64,000 nt of DNA from Bacteroidales bacterium (GCA_017460915.1 JAFUAA010000048.1:1-64000); one strand, 5' to 3'; numbered from the stretch's first letter, positions 33,965-42,499 are shown. Notes: generated by a model not told the origin, from the letters alone. Translations and numbers: made by a program.

Positions 33965-34513
33965 ATGGCATCATCTACTTTATATTCAATCGGTCATGGT
34001 AATAAAACATTTGAGGAGTTTGAAAGAGAATTATGCTCTTTTGGCATACAATATCTTATTGATGTAAGAACAAAACCATACTCCAAATGGAATCCCACAT
34101 TCAATCAAAATATGCTTAAGTCTTTATTACAAAGAAATGGCTATATCTATGTGTACATGGGGGATAGCATTGGTGGTATGCCAAGTGATACTTCATGCTA
34201 TACCGATGGGCATATTGATTATTCAAAAGTTAAAGAAAAGGATTTTTTCAAGGCTGGTTTGATGAGATTGCTGACAGCTGCTGAAAAAAAGTTACGGGTT
34301 GCTATCATGTGTAGCGAATCTGAACCCGAAAAATGCCATCGTAGCAAACTAATCGGACAGGAGTTGATGAAATATGAGATATCGCTTAATCATATTGTTG
34401 GTGTTGGGAAAATACAATCACAAGAAACAGTTATGGCCATTCTGACAAGAGGGCTTGGTACTATGACCCTGTTTGGAGAAGAAACCTTTGTATCACGAAA
34501 AGCTTATTTATAA
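33965..34513 (+). CDS. DUF488 family protein
   Basis: About 182 residues. DUF488 hallmarks are LYSIGHGNKTFEEFERELCS at the start, LIDVRTKPYSKW, and CSESEPEKCHRSKLI near residue 120 (the CxExxPxxCHR motif). The function is unknown; the paired Cys and His suggest a metal or thiol site. The stop overlaps the next start by one base (TAATG). It is the first of three genes in an AT-rich cassette with its own promoter. Confidence 0.88.
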   Translation: MASSTLYSIGHGNKTFEEFERELCSFGIQYLIDVRTKPYSKWNPTFNQNMLKSLLQRNGYIYVYMGDSIGGMPSDTSCYTDGHIDYSKVKEKDFFKAGLMRLLTAAEKKLRVAIMCSESEPEKCHRSKLIGQELMKYEISLNHIVGVGKIQSQETVMAILTRGLGTMTLFGEETFVSRKAYL

Positions 34514-34973
34514 TGAAAGTCTATACAATTGGAGTGTATGGTTCAACGGAACAGCAATTCTTTGGCAAACTGATTGAAAACAAAATAGACACATTTTGTG
34601 ATATTCGTCAACGTCGAGGAGTACGAGGAGGTGAATATGCCTTTGTGAATAGCAATTATTTACAAAAGAAACCAGATATGGCCATATAATAGAATTGGCT
34701 CCAACAACCGAAATAAGAGAAAAGCAGAAAGCGGCAGATATGAAGAATGGAGAACGCAAACGCGATAGAACACAATTAGGATACACATTTATCCGAGAAT
34801 ACAAGAAACATATAGAGAATTATGATTTTGATGCTCTCGCTTCGTATTTGGACGATATAGGAGCAAATCGGATTGTGTTCTTCTGCGTTGAGCAATACCC
34901 AAGTGCTTGCCATCGTTCCATTGTCGCAGAAGAATTACATAAGAGATTCAATTTTGATGTAATACATTTGTGA
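34513..34973 (+). pseudogene. Second DUF488 gene, frameshifted
   Basis: The first segment (MKVYTIGVYGSTEQQFFGKL ... DTFCDIRQRRGVRGGEYAFV) runs to a stop at about 34689. The remainder continues in another frame (RYGHIIELAPTTEIR ... FFCVEQYPSACHRSIVAEEL) to 34973. The CVEQYPSACHR motif is intact. The break lies near 34675, just after LQKK, where a short stretch seems to have been lost. If real, the gene is inactive unless frameshifting occurs; an assembly error is possible. Confidence 0.75.
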
Positions 34974-34974
34974 A

Positions 34975-35628
34975 ATGAGCAAAGTACTGATAGTATCTAA
35001 AACACGCATGGCCGATGACAAAGTTTGCGTCGGAGGTGTAGATGTTGAATGGAAAAGGTCTGTTCGGCTGATGAAGGCAGATGGAAAACATGAAAAAGTA
35101 TCAGAATGTCCGTGTGAGATATATGATGTGTGGGATTTGGACTACATTAATTCGAATCAACGTCCTACACCTCATGTTGAAGATGTCAATGTGATTAGCA
35201 GACAGAAGAAGAGCGTGTTGAAGGATGAAATAAGGCAGGTAGGTAAACTTTCTCAATTGCTGAAACAAACCAACATTCCTGTATTCAATGGGGGACTTCT
35301 GTCTGTATTTGACAGAACACTAAAAGCAACACAATACGGTACATTGTTCATAAACAAAGAAAATGTTCCGTCATACAGCACTTGTTTTTGGATTTGTGAC
35401 AGAGATGTCCACCGAAGAGATTTCCGAGGAAAGCATCGTTACAATTACAACGATGGTTCAAAACAATGGGGATATAACATCTCATATGTTGGCCTGACTG
35501 ATGCTATTGATATTATTCCGCAAGGCTCATTGATTAGGCTTTCTTTAGCACACCGGTGGTCACCAGAAGATTCAGAGGATGAAGAAAGATGTTATTTACA
35601 ATTGTCAGGATGGTTTAAAAATGAGTAG
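34975..35628 (+). CDS. Dual-OB-domain-like protein of a DUF488 cassette
   Basis: 217 residues starting one base after the second DUF488 stop. The sequence (KVLIVSKTRMADDKVCVGGV; SVRLMKADGKH; YEIYDVWDLDYI-type region; IRLSLAHRWSP near the end) resembles proteins annotated as dual-OB (DuOB) domain proteins, which I recall next to DUF488 genes. OB folds suggest nucleic-acid or nucleotide binding. Function and cofactor are unknown. Visibly AT-rich, like the two preceding genes. Confidence 0.65.
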   Translation: MSKVLIVSKTRMADDKVCVGGVDVEWKRSVRLMKADGKHEKVSECPCEIYDVWDLDYINSNQRPTPHVEDVNVISRQKKSVLKDEIRQVGKLSQLLKQTNIPVFNGGLLSVFDRTLKATQYGTLFINKENVPSYSTCFWICDRDVHRRDFRGKHRYNYNDGSKQWGYNISYVGLTDAIDIIPQGSLIRLSLAHRWSPEDSEDEERCYLQLSGWFKNE

Positions 35629-35635
35629 TTTAACA

Positions 35636-36604
35636 ATGAAAGCTATCATCCTCTACCATCGTTGCTCCGCCGATGAAATGCGCGTGAGTGAAATCCCGAT
35701 TCCCGAAGTGAAGCTAGGCTGGGTCTTGGTGAAAATCCACGCCGCCGGGCTGAACCATTCCGAGGCTTTGCTGCGAATGTTTGAAATCGAGAACGACTAT
35801 ATCCAGAAGCCCATCGTGCCGGGCATCGAGTGCGTGGGCGAGATAGCAGACCCTTCTGACAGCCATTTTTCGAAAGGCGACAAGGTCATCGCGCTGATGG
35901 GCGGAATGGGACGCTCGTTCAATGGCAGTTACGCCGAATACGCCTTGCTCCCTGCGGCCAATGTCTTCAAAGTAGAAACCGACTTGGACTGGATTTCGTT
36001 GGCCGCAGTTCCCGAGACTTATTTCACCGCCTACGGCTCGTTGACGGAATGCCTGCTGCTCAAAGAGGGCGACACGCTTTTGGTGCGCGGCGCGACCAGT
36101 ACCGTCGGACAAGCCGCCGTCCAACTCGGCAAGGCGATAGGCGCAAGAGTCATTGCCGCTTGCCGCAAGGAAAAAGACTTTGACCGCCTGAAAGCCATCG
36201 GTGCGGGTTTCTGCTGCATCGACGACGGCAATTTGGCGGAAAGCCTGCCCACGGAAATGCGCCCGAACAAGGTTTTGGAACTCGTTGGGCCGGCGACTTT
36301 ACAAGACAGCCTCTGTTGCGTCACGCGGCCTGGCTATGTCTGCAACACGGGCATCCTCGGAAACGTCTTCACCGTGGAGCATTTCGACCCCATCAAATAC
36401 ATCCCCAACGGCGTGTTCCTCTCGGGCTTTTTCTCCAATTTCCCGACAAAAACGACCATTGACGCGATGTTTGATTTGATCAATAAAACACACATCAAAC
36501 CATTGTATGCCAAGGTTTTCGGATTAGACGAAATTGCCCAGGCGCACGCTTTGTTGGAGAAAGGCGGCGCAGGTGGGAAAATCATTTTGAAAATCAACGG
36601 ATAA
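35636..36604 (+). CDS. Zinc-independent medium-chain dehydrogenase/reductase (quinone oxidoreductase-like)
   Basis: About 322 residues from MKAIILYHR; an in-frame ATG at 35621 is an alternative. The GroES-like N-domain (GLNHSEALLRMFEI; PGIECVGEI) and a Rossmann domain (LLVRGATSTVGQAAVQLGKA) are complete. It lacks the usual catalytic-zinc Cys/His set, as in quinone oxidoreductases. The base composition is back to that of the surrounding chromosome after the AT-rich cassette. Confidence 0.88.
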   Translation: MKAIILYHRCSADEMRVSEIPIPEVKLGWVLVKIHAAGLNHSEALLRMFEIENDYIQKPIVPGIECVGEIADPSDSHFSKGDKVIALMGGMGRSFNGSYAEYALLPAANVFKVETDLDWISLAAVPETYFTAYGSLTECLLLKEGDTLLVRGATSTVGQAAVQLGKAIGARVIAACRKEKDFDRLKAIGAGFCCIDDGNLAESLPTEMRPNKVLELVGPATLQDSLCCVTRPGYVCNTGILGNVFTVEHFDPIKYIPNGVFLSGFFSNFPTKTTIDAMFDLINKTHIKPLYAKVFGLDEIAQAHALLEKGGAGGKIILKING

Positions 36605-36633
36605 AAGATTAACGGCTATTTTTCTATACATCG

Positions 36634-36670
36634 AAATCCGCAATTCAGGCGCAGGCTTGGGTTGCGGATT
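36634..36670 (+). repeat. Dispersed hairpin repeat, copy 6
   Basis: AAATCCGCAATTCAGGCGCA and GGCTTGGGTTGCGGATT, between convergent genes. Confidence 0.82.
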
Positions 36671-36718
36671 ATTTTTCGTTGTCGATGGCGTTCCCGTCGT
36701 ACGTTTCGAATAAAGCTT

Positions 36719-37633
36719 TCAAGCCGACTTCAGCCGATATTCTGCTGGGGTCATTCCGGTCTCTTTCTTGAAGAAACGGCTGAGATGCTGCTGATACTGG
36801 AACCCGAGGCTGTAGGCCACCTCGCCGATGCTTTTCGATGAGTCAGCGAGTTCCCGTTTGATGGCGTCAAGGGTGTGCTGTTTGATGTGCTCTTGCGCGG
36901 TCTTGCCTGTCTCTTTTTTGATGAGGTCGCCGAAATAATTGGGCGAGAGGCAGAGCTCGGAGGCGCAATAACGCACCGTGGGCAGACCGTTTTTCGTGGC
37001 GTTGTCGCCCTCGAAATAATGTGACAAAATCTTCTCGAAACGCATAAGCAGGTCGGAGTTGACGACCTCGCGGGTGATGAACTGCCGTTCGTAGAAACGC
37101 AGCAGGTGGTCGAGCAGGATTTCGATGTTCGACACCACGAGGCGGCGCGTCAGGCGGTCGATGTCGTGGTTGAGTTCGGTCTGGATTTCGCCAAGGCAAT
37201 GCAGGAAGACCTCGCGCTCGCGTTCCGAGAGGTGCAGGGCCTCATTCGCCTGATAGTCGAAGAAAGTGTATTCCTTCAGGTTCCTCGCCAGCGAGGTGCC
37301 GTGAATCAGCTCGGGCGCGAAAAACAAGCCCCAGCCGACGGGTTGGAACAGCTCATTGGCCTCGTCGCCCAAGGCCGTGTTGGTCGGCGCGATGCCCACC
37401 ACCTGCATCGGGGCGGTGCATACCACCGAGCCTTTGTCGTAGTCGTAGCGCGAGCGTCCGTAGATGATGTCGCAGAATTTCTCGTCCTTCAACATCACGC
37501 TGTAGAAGCCGTTGGTGTGCAGCATGTGGTGCATCGGGCGTGCATCGTCCAAGTGGACTACACTCACCATCGGATGCAGGGTCCCCACACCCAGCATGTC
37601 ATTAAACTGCTGTATGGTCTCGTAATGGATCAT
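36719..37633 (-). CDS. AraC-family transcriptional regulator
   Basis: About 304 residues from MIHYETIQQ; the longer opening to 37789 crosses the promoter box and was not used. The C-terminus has the AraC DNA-binding domain (ASELCLSPNYFGDLIKKETG; VAYSLGFQYQQHLSRFFKKE; TGMTPAEYR). The N-terminal domain is of the cupin-like sensor type found in similar Bacteroidota regulators. It is upstream of and co-directional with a flavodoxin gene and an SDR gene. Confidence 0.88.
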   Translation of the reverse strand: MIHYETIQQFNDMLGVGTLHPMVSVVHLDDARPMHHMLHTNGFYSVMLKDEKFCDIIYGRSRYDYDKGSVVCTAPMQVVGIAPTNTALGDEANELFQPVGWGLFFAPELIHGTSLARNLKEYTFFDYQANEALHLSEREREVFLHCLGEIQTELNHDIDRLTRRLVVSNIEILLDHLLRFYERQFITREVVNSDLLMRFEKILSHYFEGDNATKNGLPTVRYCASELCLSPNYFGDLIKKETGKTAQEHIKQHTLDAIKRELADSSKSIGEVAYSLGFQYQQHLSRFFKKETGMTPAEYRLKSA

Positions 37634-37652
37634 TTTCTTGAAAAAGTTGGTG

Positions 37653-37660
37653 CAAAAATA
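37653..37660 (-). promoter_or_regulatory. -7 box for the AraC gene at 37633
   Basis: The minus strand reads TATTTTTG followed by CA, about 20 bases from the ATG. Confidence 0.65.
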
Positions 37661-37706
37661 GCAAAAAATGCCATTCTTGCACCGATGGTTGGTTTTCCGA
37701 TATGCC

Positions 37707-38312
37707 TTAAAGCGATTTGAGCCATTTCTCCACTCTGGCGCGACCGCTGCGTACGTCGTGACCGGCGATGGCGAAGCTGCCTGTGACATTGGCTTTCGGG
37801 AAGGCGCGCTTCACGTCGCTGACGCAGCTGGCCAATCCACTGCCTTCGTGGGTGGTGAAGGGGATGACGGTCTTGCCGTCGAGGTTGATGTCCTTGAACA
37901 GGGTGAACATCACCTGCGGATAGGTGCCCCACCACACTGGGCCGCCGATGAAGACGGTGTCGTACTGGCTGAGGTCGGGAGCTTGGCCTTCGTAAGGCGG
38001 CAGCTCGCCGTTGTTGGCCTCTTCCTTGGCGAGGTTGATGAGCGGCATGTAGGCCATGCCGTCGTACTTGTGGGTGACGATTTCAAACTGGTCGGCACCG
38101 ATGATGTCGCTGATGTAGTCGGCCACGATTTTGGTGTTGCCGACCTCGATGTTGCCTACGCTGTAGTTGTCGCCAGCGTGGGAGAAGAAAATAACGATGG
38201 ATTTGCTCATTGCTTTACTGTTTGTTGGTTTGACTTCTTGCTTGTTTTGTGCATGGCAGCCCGTGGTCATCAAAAGCGCCACAACTGCCATAAGAATTGA
38301 TTTTGTTTTCAT
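37707..38312 (-). CDS. Flavodoxin-like lipoprotein
   Basis: 201 residues with a lipoprotein signal (lipobox TTGC), a short polar linker and an internal Met at base 38210 where the flavodoxin fold begins (SIVIFFSHAGDNYSVG). Other motifs: FIGGPVWWGTYPQVM and PFTTHEGSGLASC. Member of the Flavodoxin_4 group. It is 15 bases downstream of the SDR gene, so the two probably share an mRNA. Confidence 0.87.
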   Translation of the reverse strand: MKTKSILMAVVALLMTTGCHAQNKQEVKPTNSKAMSKSIVIFFSHAGDNYSVGNIEVGNTKIVADYISDIIGADQFEIVTHKYDGMAYMPLINLAKEEANNGELPPYEGQAPDLSQYDTVFIGGPVWWGTYPQVMFTLFKDINLDGKTVIPFTTHEGSGLASCVSDVKRAFPKANVTGSFAIAGHDVRSGRARVEKWLKSL

Positions 38313-38327
38313 TTGATTATCAATTTA

Positions 38328-39164
38328 TTAATGCGTCGTTTTCAGGTATTGCAAATCTCCGTACCAATAACTGGCCGTGCAACCGCCATCGATGAGGATG
38401 TCGGCACCGTTGATGAAGCGGCCACGGCTGCTCATCAGGAACTCGGCCAAGTCGCCCACTTCGTCAGGCGTGCCAGCGCGACGGGCGGGCATCCCCTTGA
38501 TCATATTCAGGTAGCCGTCCTTGCGCGGACCGTGCAGCTCGTCGTTGGCCAACGGCGTGATGATGATGCCCGGGCTGATGCTGTTGATGGTGGCGCCGCG
38601 CAAGCCCCAACGGTTGGCTTCGTACATCACGCGGAGCACATTGCAGCGCTTGGAGTATTGGTAGGCCTTCAGCGTGTCGGTGATTTCCTTCAGGAAAGGC
38701 AACTCCAGCAGTTCCTCGCAAGGTGTCATTGCCAAGGCATCGTTTTGCTCTTGCGGCAAGGCGGGCAGGCGGTGTCCGCTCTGCGACGAGATGATGATGC
38801 CGCTGCCGCCCTCGGCAATGACCTTGCCGAACTCCTCCATCAGCACGCTGGTGCCGTAGAGATCGACTTGCAGGATGTGGTGCACGGGCGCTTGCGACGG
38901 CGACACGCCAGCGGCGTTCACCATATATCTCACTTCGCCTTTGCCGATGGCGAACTCCACGAGTCTCAAAGTGTCCTCTTTCGAGCCGAGGTCGCATTGG
39001 AGGGTCGAGCACTCATAGCCCGCGTCTTCGAGGGTTTTCGCGGCCTTTTGGGCGTTGTCGAGGCTATAGTCGGCCAAAACGATGTGTTTTCCCGCCGACA
39101 CTCTTCGGATAATGGCTTGTCCGATGCTTCCCGCACCGACCAAAACGGATACTTCTTTTTTCAT
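38328..39164 (-). CDS. Short-chain dehydrogenase/reductase
   Basis: About 278 residues from MKKEVSVLVGAGSIG. The nucleotide-binding motif is GAGSIGQAI and the NAAGVSP segment is present. The usual YxxxK dyad appears as YQYSKRCNVL. The end GRFINGADILIDGGCTA is typical of SDRs. Substrate unknown. First gene of a two-gene unit with the flavodoxin lipoprotein. Confidence 0.87.
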   Translation of the reverse strand: MKKEVSVLVGAGSIGQAIIRRVSAGKHIVLADYSLDNAQKAAKTLEDAGYECSTLQCDLGSKEDTLRLVEFAIGKGEVRYMVNAAGVSPSQAPVHHILQVDLYGTSVLMEEFGKVIAEGGSGIIISSQSGHRLPALPQEQNDALAMTPCEELLELPFLKEITDTLKAYQYSKRCNVLRVMYEANRWGLRGATINSISPGIIITPLANDELHGPRKDGYLNMIKGMPARRAGTPDEVGDLAEFLMSSRGRFINGADILIDGGCTASYWYGDLQYLKTTH

Positions 39165-39593
39165 CTGTTTGTTGCTTTTGATTTTACGGTGCAAAAGTGA
39201 AACAATTTTTCCAATTTCCTTGTGAATTAATTACCGAAGTTTTTACCAAAATCGCGGATTTTAGTTTATCCTTGGCACATAGTTTTGCTATTCCAAATAT
39301 AATGTGTGCTTTTGCAAGGTGAAAAAGGATGCGACTATGATAGCGAAACATGCCCAATGAGGGTTCGACAACCTTGAAAAAGCAAGCAGTTGCATCGAAA
39401 ACATGGATTTGGATGTCAACAAATTCTTCAACTTGATGGAGGACATGGTGGACAAGCATTACGAAGCAAAATCGAGAGCAAGACCTACAGCGTAAAGTCA
39501 TGACAATCTCTGCTAAGAGGCAGACATGCGCTATTATAGCCGTGTCTGTCCATTAAAACGGTTAAAAGTTTGCGAAATCACTGGGAAATTTTG
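39165..39593 (+). other. Gene-poor stretch with a small ORF remnant
   Basis: No convincing gene. A 30-codon ATG ORF at about 39403-39495 (MDLDVNKFFNLMEDMVDKHY) is open upstream without another start, back to a TGA, so it may be the tail of a lost gene. A weak minus-strand box for the SDR gene lies near 39190. Confidence 0.3.
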
Positions 39594-39601
39594 TAACTTT
39601 G
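39594..39601 (+). promoter_or_regulatory. -7 box for the GyrI-like gene
   Basis: TAACTTTG followed by CA, 36 bases before the ATG at 39637. Confidence 0.65.
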
Positions 39602-39636
39602 CAACCGATTAACGAAGCAGATAAAGCAGAATTTAC

Positions 39637-40260
39637 ATGGCATTTGATTTCAAAAAGGAATTTAAGGAGTTCTATCTCCCCGCAAGCAAACCTGCCATAG
39701 TGACGATGCCCGTGATGAACTATCTAGCTGTTCGCGGCAAGGGGAATCCCAATGATGAGGGCGGCGAGTACAAGGCCTCCCTGGAGCTGCTGTACGGAAT
39801 CGCGTTCACCATCAAGATGAGCAAAATGGGAGACCATCGGATTGAGGGGTACTTTGATTATGTGGTTCCTCCGCTGGAGGGGCTTTGGTGGGCAGAGAAC
39901 GGCGAGGTGGATTATGCCCATAAGGAAGACTTCCAGTTTATCTCGATGATCCGGCTTCCAGACTTTGTGACCCGGGAGGATTTCGATTGGGCGATTGCCG
40001 AGGCCACCCGCAAAAAGAAGAAGGACTTCTCCAAGGTGGAGTTCTTTCATTTTGAGGAGGGCAAGTGCGTACAATGTATGCACATCGGCTCGTATGACGA
40101 CGAACCTGCGACGATAAAGGCTATGGCGGATTACGCCGAGAGTCAAGGTTACAAGATGGCCATCAGTGAGCACCGCCGTCATCATGAGATTTATCTGAGC
40201 GACCCGCGCAAGACTGCTTCGGAAAAGTTGAAGACCATCATCCGCTATCCCATCGAGTAA
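39637..40260 (+). CDS. GyrI-like small-molecule-binding protein
   Basis: 207 residues resembling the stand-alone GyrI-like (SHS2-fold) family: FYLPASKPAIVTMPVMNYLA and VRGKGNPN near the start, then YGIAFTIK, VVPPLEGLWW, and HIGSYDDEPATI. The C-terminus (HRRHHEIYLSDPRKTASEKL) is typical. Such proteins bind or hydrolyse hydrophobic small molecules. No DNA-binding domain is present. Confidence 0.88.
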   Translation: MAFDFKKEFKEFYLPASKPAIVTMPVMNYLAVRGKGNPNDEGGEYKASLELLYGIAFTIKMSKMGDHRIEGYFDYVVPPLEGLWWAENGEVDYAHKEDFQFISMIRLPDFVTREDFDWAIAEATRKKKKDFSKVEFFHFEEGKCVQCMHIGSYDDEPATIKAMADYAESQGYKMAISEHRRHHEIYLSDPRKTASEKLKTIIRYPIE

Positions 40261-40339
40261 ATTCCAATTTATCCGCCCCGCGATTTCATAAATATCCATA
40301 AATCTCATGGCAAAAGGTGATAATCTCACGGATTATTCG

Positions 40340-40347
40340 TACCTTTG
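40340..40347 (+). promoter_or_regulatory. -7 box of a candidate noncoding RNA
   Basis: TACCTTTG followed by CC, with no ORF of useful size downstream before a strong terminator at 40616-40676. Confidence 0.5.
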
Positions 40348-40353
40348 CCATCG

Positions 40354-40676
40354 GTTCGAGTGCTGAACGCCATCGGGAGACCCAAATCGTTGTCGGGAAG
40401 AGATTGACAGGCATCGGAATGCTCCCGACGATGAAAAGAAACGATTGAGGGATGAAAACTCGTTCCCAACGAAGAGGAGAGAAAATAGAGGCTCGTCAGG
40501 GCTTCCCGACGAAAAAAAGAGGCCGTCGCGCCCCCTTAACGGGCATTCAGATTTTAACATTTGAGACAAAGAGGACATGAAGTTAAACCCGTATTAAAAA
40601 CAGCTATCGACTATGATGGTCGTGGGGACAGGCATTTGGGTATACAATCTACAACCCGTTCCCACGGCCATTTTTT
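40354..40676 (+). ncRNA. Candidate structured noncoding RNA of about 320 nt
   Basis: A -7 box at 40340 and a terminator at 40616-40676 bound a stretch without a real gene. Several segments can pair: GTCGGGAAG near 40394 with CTTCCCGAC near 40504, and CATCGGGAG near 40370 with CTCCCGACGATG near 40422. CGTTCCCAACGA near 40452 is a further related word. A six-codon ORF (MKLNPY) lies at 40577-40597, just before the terminator, so a leader/attenuator for the NTF2-like genes is an alternative. No motif of RNase P RNA, tmRNA or SRP RNA was recognised. Confidence 0.4.
40616..40676 (+). terminator. Strong hairpin terminator
   Basis: ATGGTCGTGGGGAC pairs with GTTCCCACGGCCAT over 13-14 positions and is followed by TTTTTT. 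Confidence 0.75.
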
Positions 40677-40769
40677 GAACCAAACAGAAAGAAAACTTGG
40701 ACCAAATAGAAAAGTCGGTTTGGCGGAATAGTATGACCTTTGCAGCGTCAAATCAAAAGCAAAGGAAAA

Positions 40770-41153
40770 ATGAGAAGTAACATCGCAGATTACAACGCAG
40801 TCGTTGAGGCTGCAAGCAAGTTCACCCGCAGCGTTGCCGAGGGCAACAGCAAGTATGCAAAGGAATTGTTCACCGAGGACGCCTGCCTGTTCGGTTTCCT
40901 GAACGGCAAGCTCGAACGCGGCAGCATCGAGCAGTTCTATCACAATGTGGATACCATTGGCGCCGGTGAGGGCTTCAAGACCCGCATCGACGTGCTGGAG
41001 CTGGAAGAGACGATGGCCGTCGTCCGTGTGCTCGAAGAGGGCTGGGGCGGCAGCATCGACTTCACCGACGTGCTCCTGCTGCTCAAGATCGACGGCGAGT
41101 GGAAGTGCGTGGCCAAGGCCTACAACCAGAATTCAAACACGATTCAAAAATAA
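40770..41153 (+). CDS. NTF2/SnoaL-like protein (lumazine-binding-like)
   Basis: 127 residues with the cone-shaped NTF2 pattern: an N-terminal helix (VVEAASKFTRSVAEGNSKYA), KELFTEDACLFGF, a central helix (IEQFYHNVDTIGAG), and C-terminal strands (FTDVLLLLKIDGEWKCVAKA). The last strand is typical of the Lumazine_bd_2 group. Substrate unknown. It forms a tandem pair with the related gene 15 bases downstream. Confidence 0.82.
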   Translation: MRSNIADYNAVVEAASKFTRSVAEGNSKYAKELFTEDACLFGFLNGKLERGSIEQFYHNVDTIGAGEGFKTRIDVLELEETMAVVRVLEEGWGGSIDFTDVLLLLKIDGEWKCVAKAYNQNSNTIQK

Positions 41154-41168
41154 TAAGGAGAAACCGAA

Positions 41169-41525
41169 ATGAAACAGAACGAAACCGTACAAGGCATCCT
41201 GAATGCCATCGAACTTTATGCTGAGGCAGGTCGCAAAGCCAGCCGCGAAATCGGACAGAAAGCCTTCACGAAGGAAGCCACGATGTCGTGGGTCGAGAAG
41301 GGCGTGATCACCACCGTGCCCATCAACACGCTGTTTGACGTGATAGAACAGACCGGCGAAGAAGAAGTGACCTACACCGTCGAGGATGTCACCGTCGCAG
41401 GCAATGTGGCCTTCGTGCGCATCTCGTCTTGGTTCAGCAAGCTGACCACCTTCAACGATATGTTCACCTTGGCCGAACAAAACGGCGAGTGGAAGATTGT
41501 GAGCAAGATTTACAGCGTGAAGTAA
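41169..41525 (+). CDS. Second NTF2/SnoaL-like protein
   Basis: 118 residues, a paralogue of the preceding gene: FTKEATMSWVEKG, INTLFDVIEQTG, VAFVRISSWFSKL, MFTLAEQNGEWKIVSKIYSV. It is probably co-translated from the same mRNA. An AraC gene follows, separated by an inverted repeat with a promoter. Confidence 0.82.
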   Translation: MKQNETVQGILNAIELYAEAGRKASREIGQKAFTKEATMSWVEKGVITTVPINTLFDVIEQTGEEEVTYTVEDVTVAGNVAFVRISSWFSKLTTFNDMFTLAEQNGEWKIVSKIYSVK

Positions 41526-41538
41526 TCCGCAAGTCTGC

Positions 41539-41576
41539 TATGGTCTGCAAGATTCTTCGTAATTTTGCAGACCATA
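41539..41576 (+). promoter_or_regulatory. 12-bp perfect inverted repeat around the AraC promoter
   Basis: TATGGTCTGCAA at 41539-41550 is the exact reverse complement of TTGCAGACCATA at 41565-41576. The -7 box lies in the spacer and enters the right arm, so the predicted start site is within that arm. It could be an operator bound by the AraC protein itself, a terminator of the NTF2-like operon, or both. Confidence 0.65.
41560..41567 (+). promoter_or_regulatory. -7 box for the AraC gene at 41591
   Basis: TAATTTTG followed by CA, 23 bases before the ATG. Confidence 0.6.
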
Positions 41577-41590
41577 TTTGTTTTTGCAGT

Positions 41591-42457
41591 ATGATGAAGA
41601 TAACCAAATTCCCATCGGCCTTGATTAGCGGTGATTGCACCACGTCGTCGCTCGTGTTGGACGGCGGCAGCATCATCGACCAGTGCATCGTGACTGCTGG
41701 CGAGCGCGGCACATTCTTCCTCGAACAGCATTTGCTCTATGTCGTGCTGGGTGGATCGGTAAAGCTGACCTGCGGACGGCAGTCGTGGACGGTGGGCAAG
41801 AACGAGATGATCCTGCTGCGCAAAGCGCATAGCGTCAGCTACGAGAAGCAAGGCTCGGCCGAAACGGGTCTTTTCGAGAGCCAGCTCTTTGCCATCAACG
41901 ACGAGCTGCTGAAGGATTTCCTCACCTCGCAAGACGTGAAAATCCCGCCGATGACGGAGGAGCTGGGTGCACAAGTCAGCCCGATGAGTGAGCGGATGGT
42001 GGCCTACTGCTGGTCGCTGGCGCCTTATTTCAACGACCCGTCGCAAACCAATCCCGGCCTGTTGCGCCTCAAGGTGATGGAGCTGCTCTACAACGTGATG
42101 GACTGCTCGAAGAACATCTTCCGCCAGATGCTGCAACTGCGCCAACCCGTCAAGACCGACCTTCACCGCGTGGTGGAGGAAAACTACACTTCGCCCATTT
42201 CCATCGACGAACTGGCCTATCTCTCGGGCCGCAGCCTGTCGAGTTTCAAACGCGAGTTTCAGGACATCTACGGCGAGTCGCCCGCCCGCTGGATTCGCGA
42301 GCAAAGGCTTCGGAAAGCCCATGAAATGCTACAAACCACATCCCTTTCCGTGGCCGACATCGCCTACAGCCTCGGCTTCGAGAACCCCACCCATTTCAGC
42401 CGGATTTTCAAGGAAAGCTATGGTATGCCGCCTTCTTCGGTGGTTGGGCAAGGATGA
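41591..42457 (+). CDS. AraC-family transcriptional regulator
   Basis: About 288 residues from MMKITKFPSAL; a longer opening to 41429 runs through the previous gene and was rejected. The N-terminal cupin-like domain (LYVVLGGSVKLTCG; RKAHSVSYEK) probably senses a signal. The C-terminal AraC domain shows ISIDELAYLSGRSLSSFKRE, IYGESPARWIREQRLRKAHE, and IAYSLGFENPTHFSRIFKES. Likely regulates its own promoter and neighbouring redox genes. Confidence 0.9.
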   Translation: MMKITKFPSALISGDCTTSSLVLDGGSIIDQCIVTAGERGTFFLEQHLLYVVLGGSVKLTCGRQSWTVGKNEMILLRKAHSVSYEKQGSAETGLFESQLFAINDELLKDFLTSQDVKIPPMTEELGAQVSPMSERMVAYCWSLAPYFNDPSQTNPGLLRLKVMELLYNVMDCSKNIFRQMLQLRQPVKTDLHRVVEENYTSPISIDELAYLSGRSLSSFKREFQDIYGESPARWIREQRLRKAHEMLQTTSLSVADIAYSLGFENPTHFSRIFKESYGMPPSSVVGQG

Positions 42458-42464
42458 TTTTTTG

Positions 42465-42472
42465 TAATTTTG
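42465..42472 (+). promoter_or_regulatory. -7 box for the flavin reductase lipoprotein gene
   Basis: TAATTTTG followed by CA, only 8 bases after the AraC stop and 28 bases before the ATG at 42500. Confidence 0.6.
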
Positions 42473-42499
42473 CACAAAATCCAAACAAACTCAATAAAA

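Noticed and set aside
40354-40676. Known housekeeping RNA (RNase P RNA, tmRNA, SRP RNA or 6S RNA)
   Set aside because: The conserved sequence blocks of RNase P RNA, tmRNA and SRP RNA were looked for and not found. 6S RNA cannot be excluded by eye but has no positive support.
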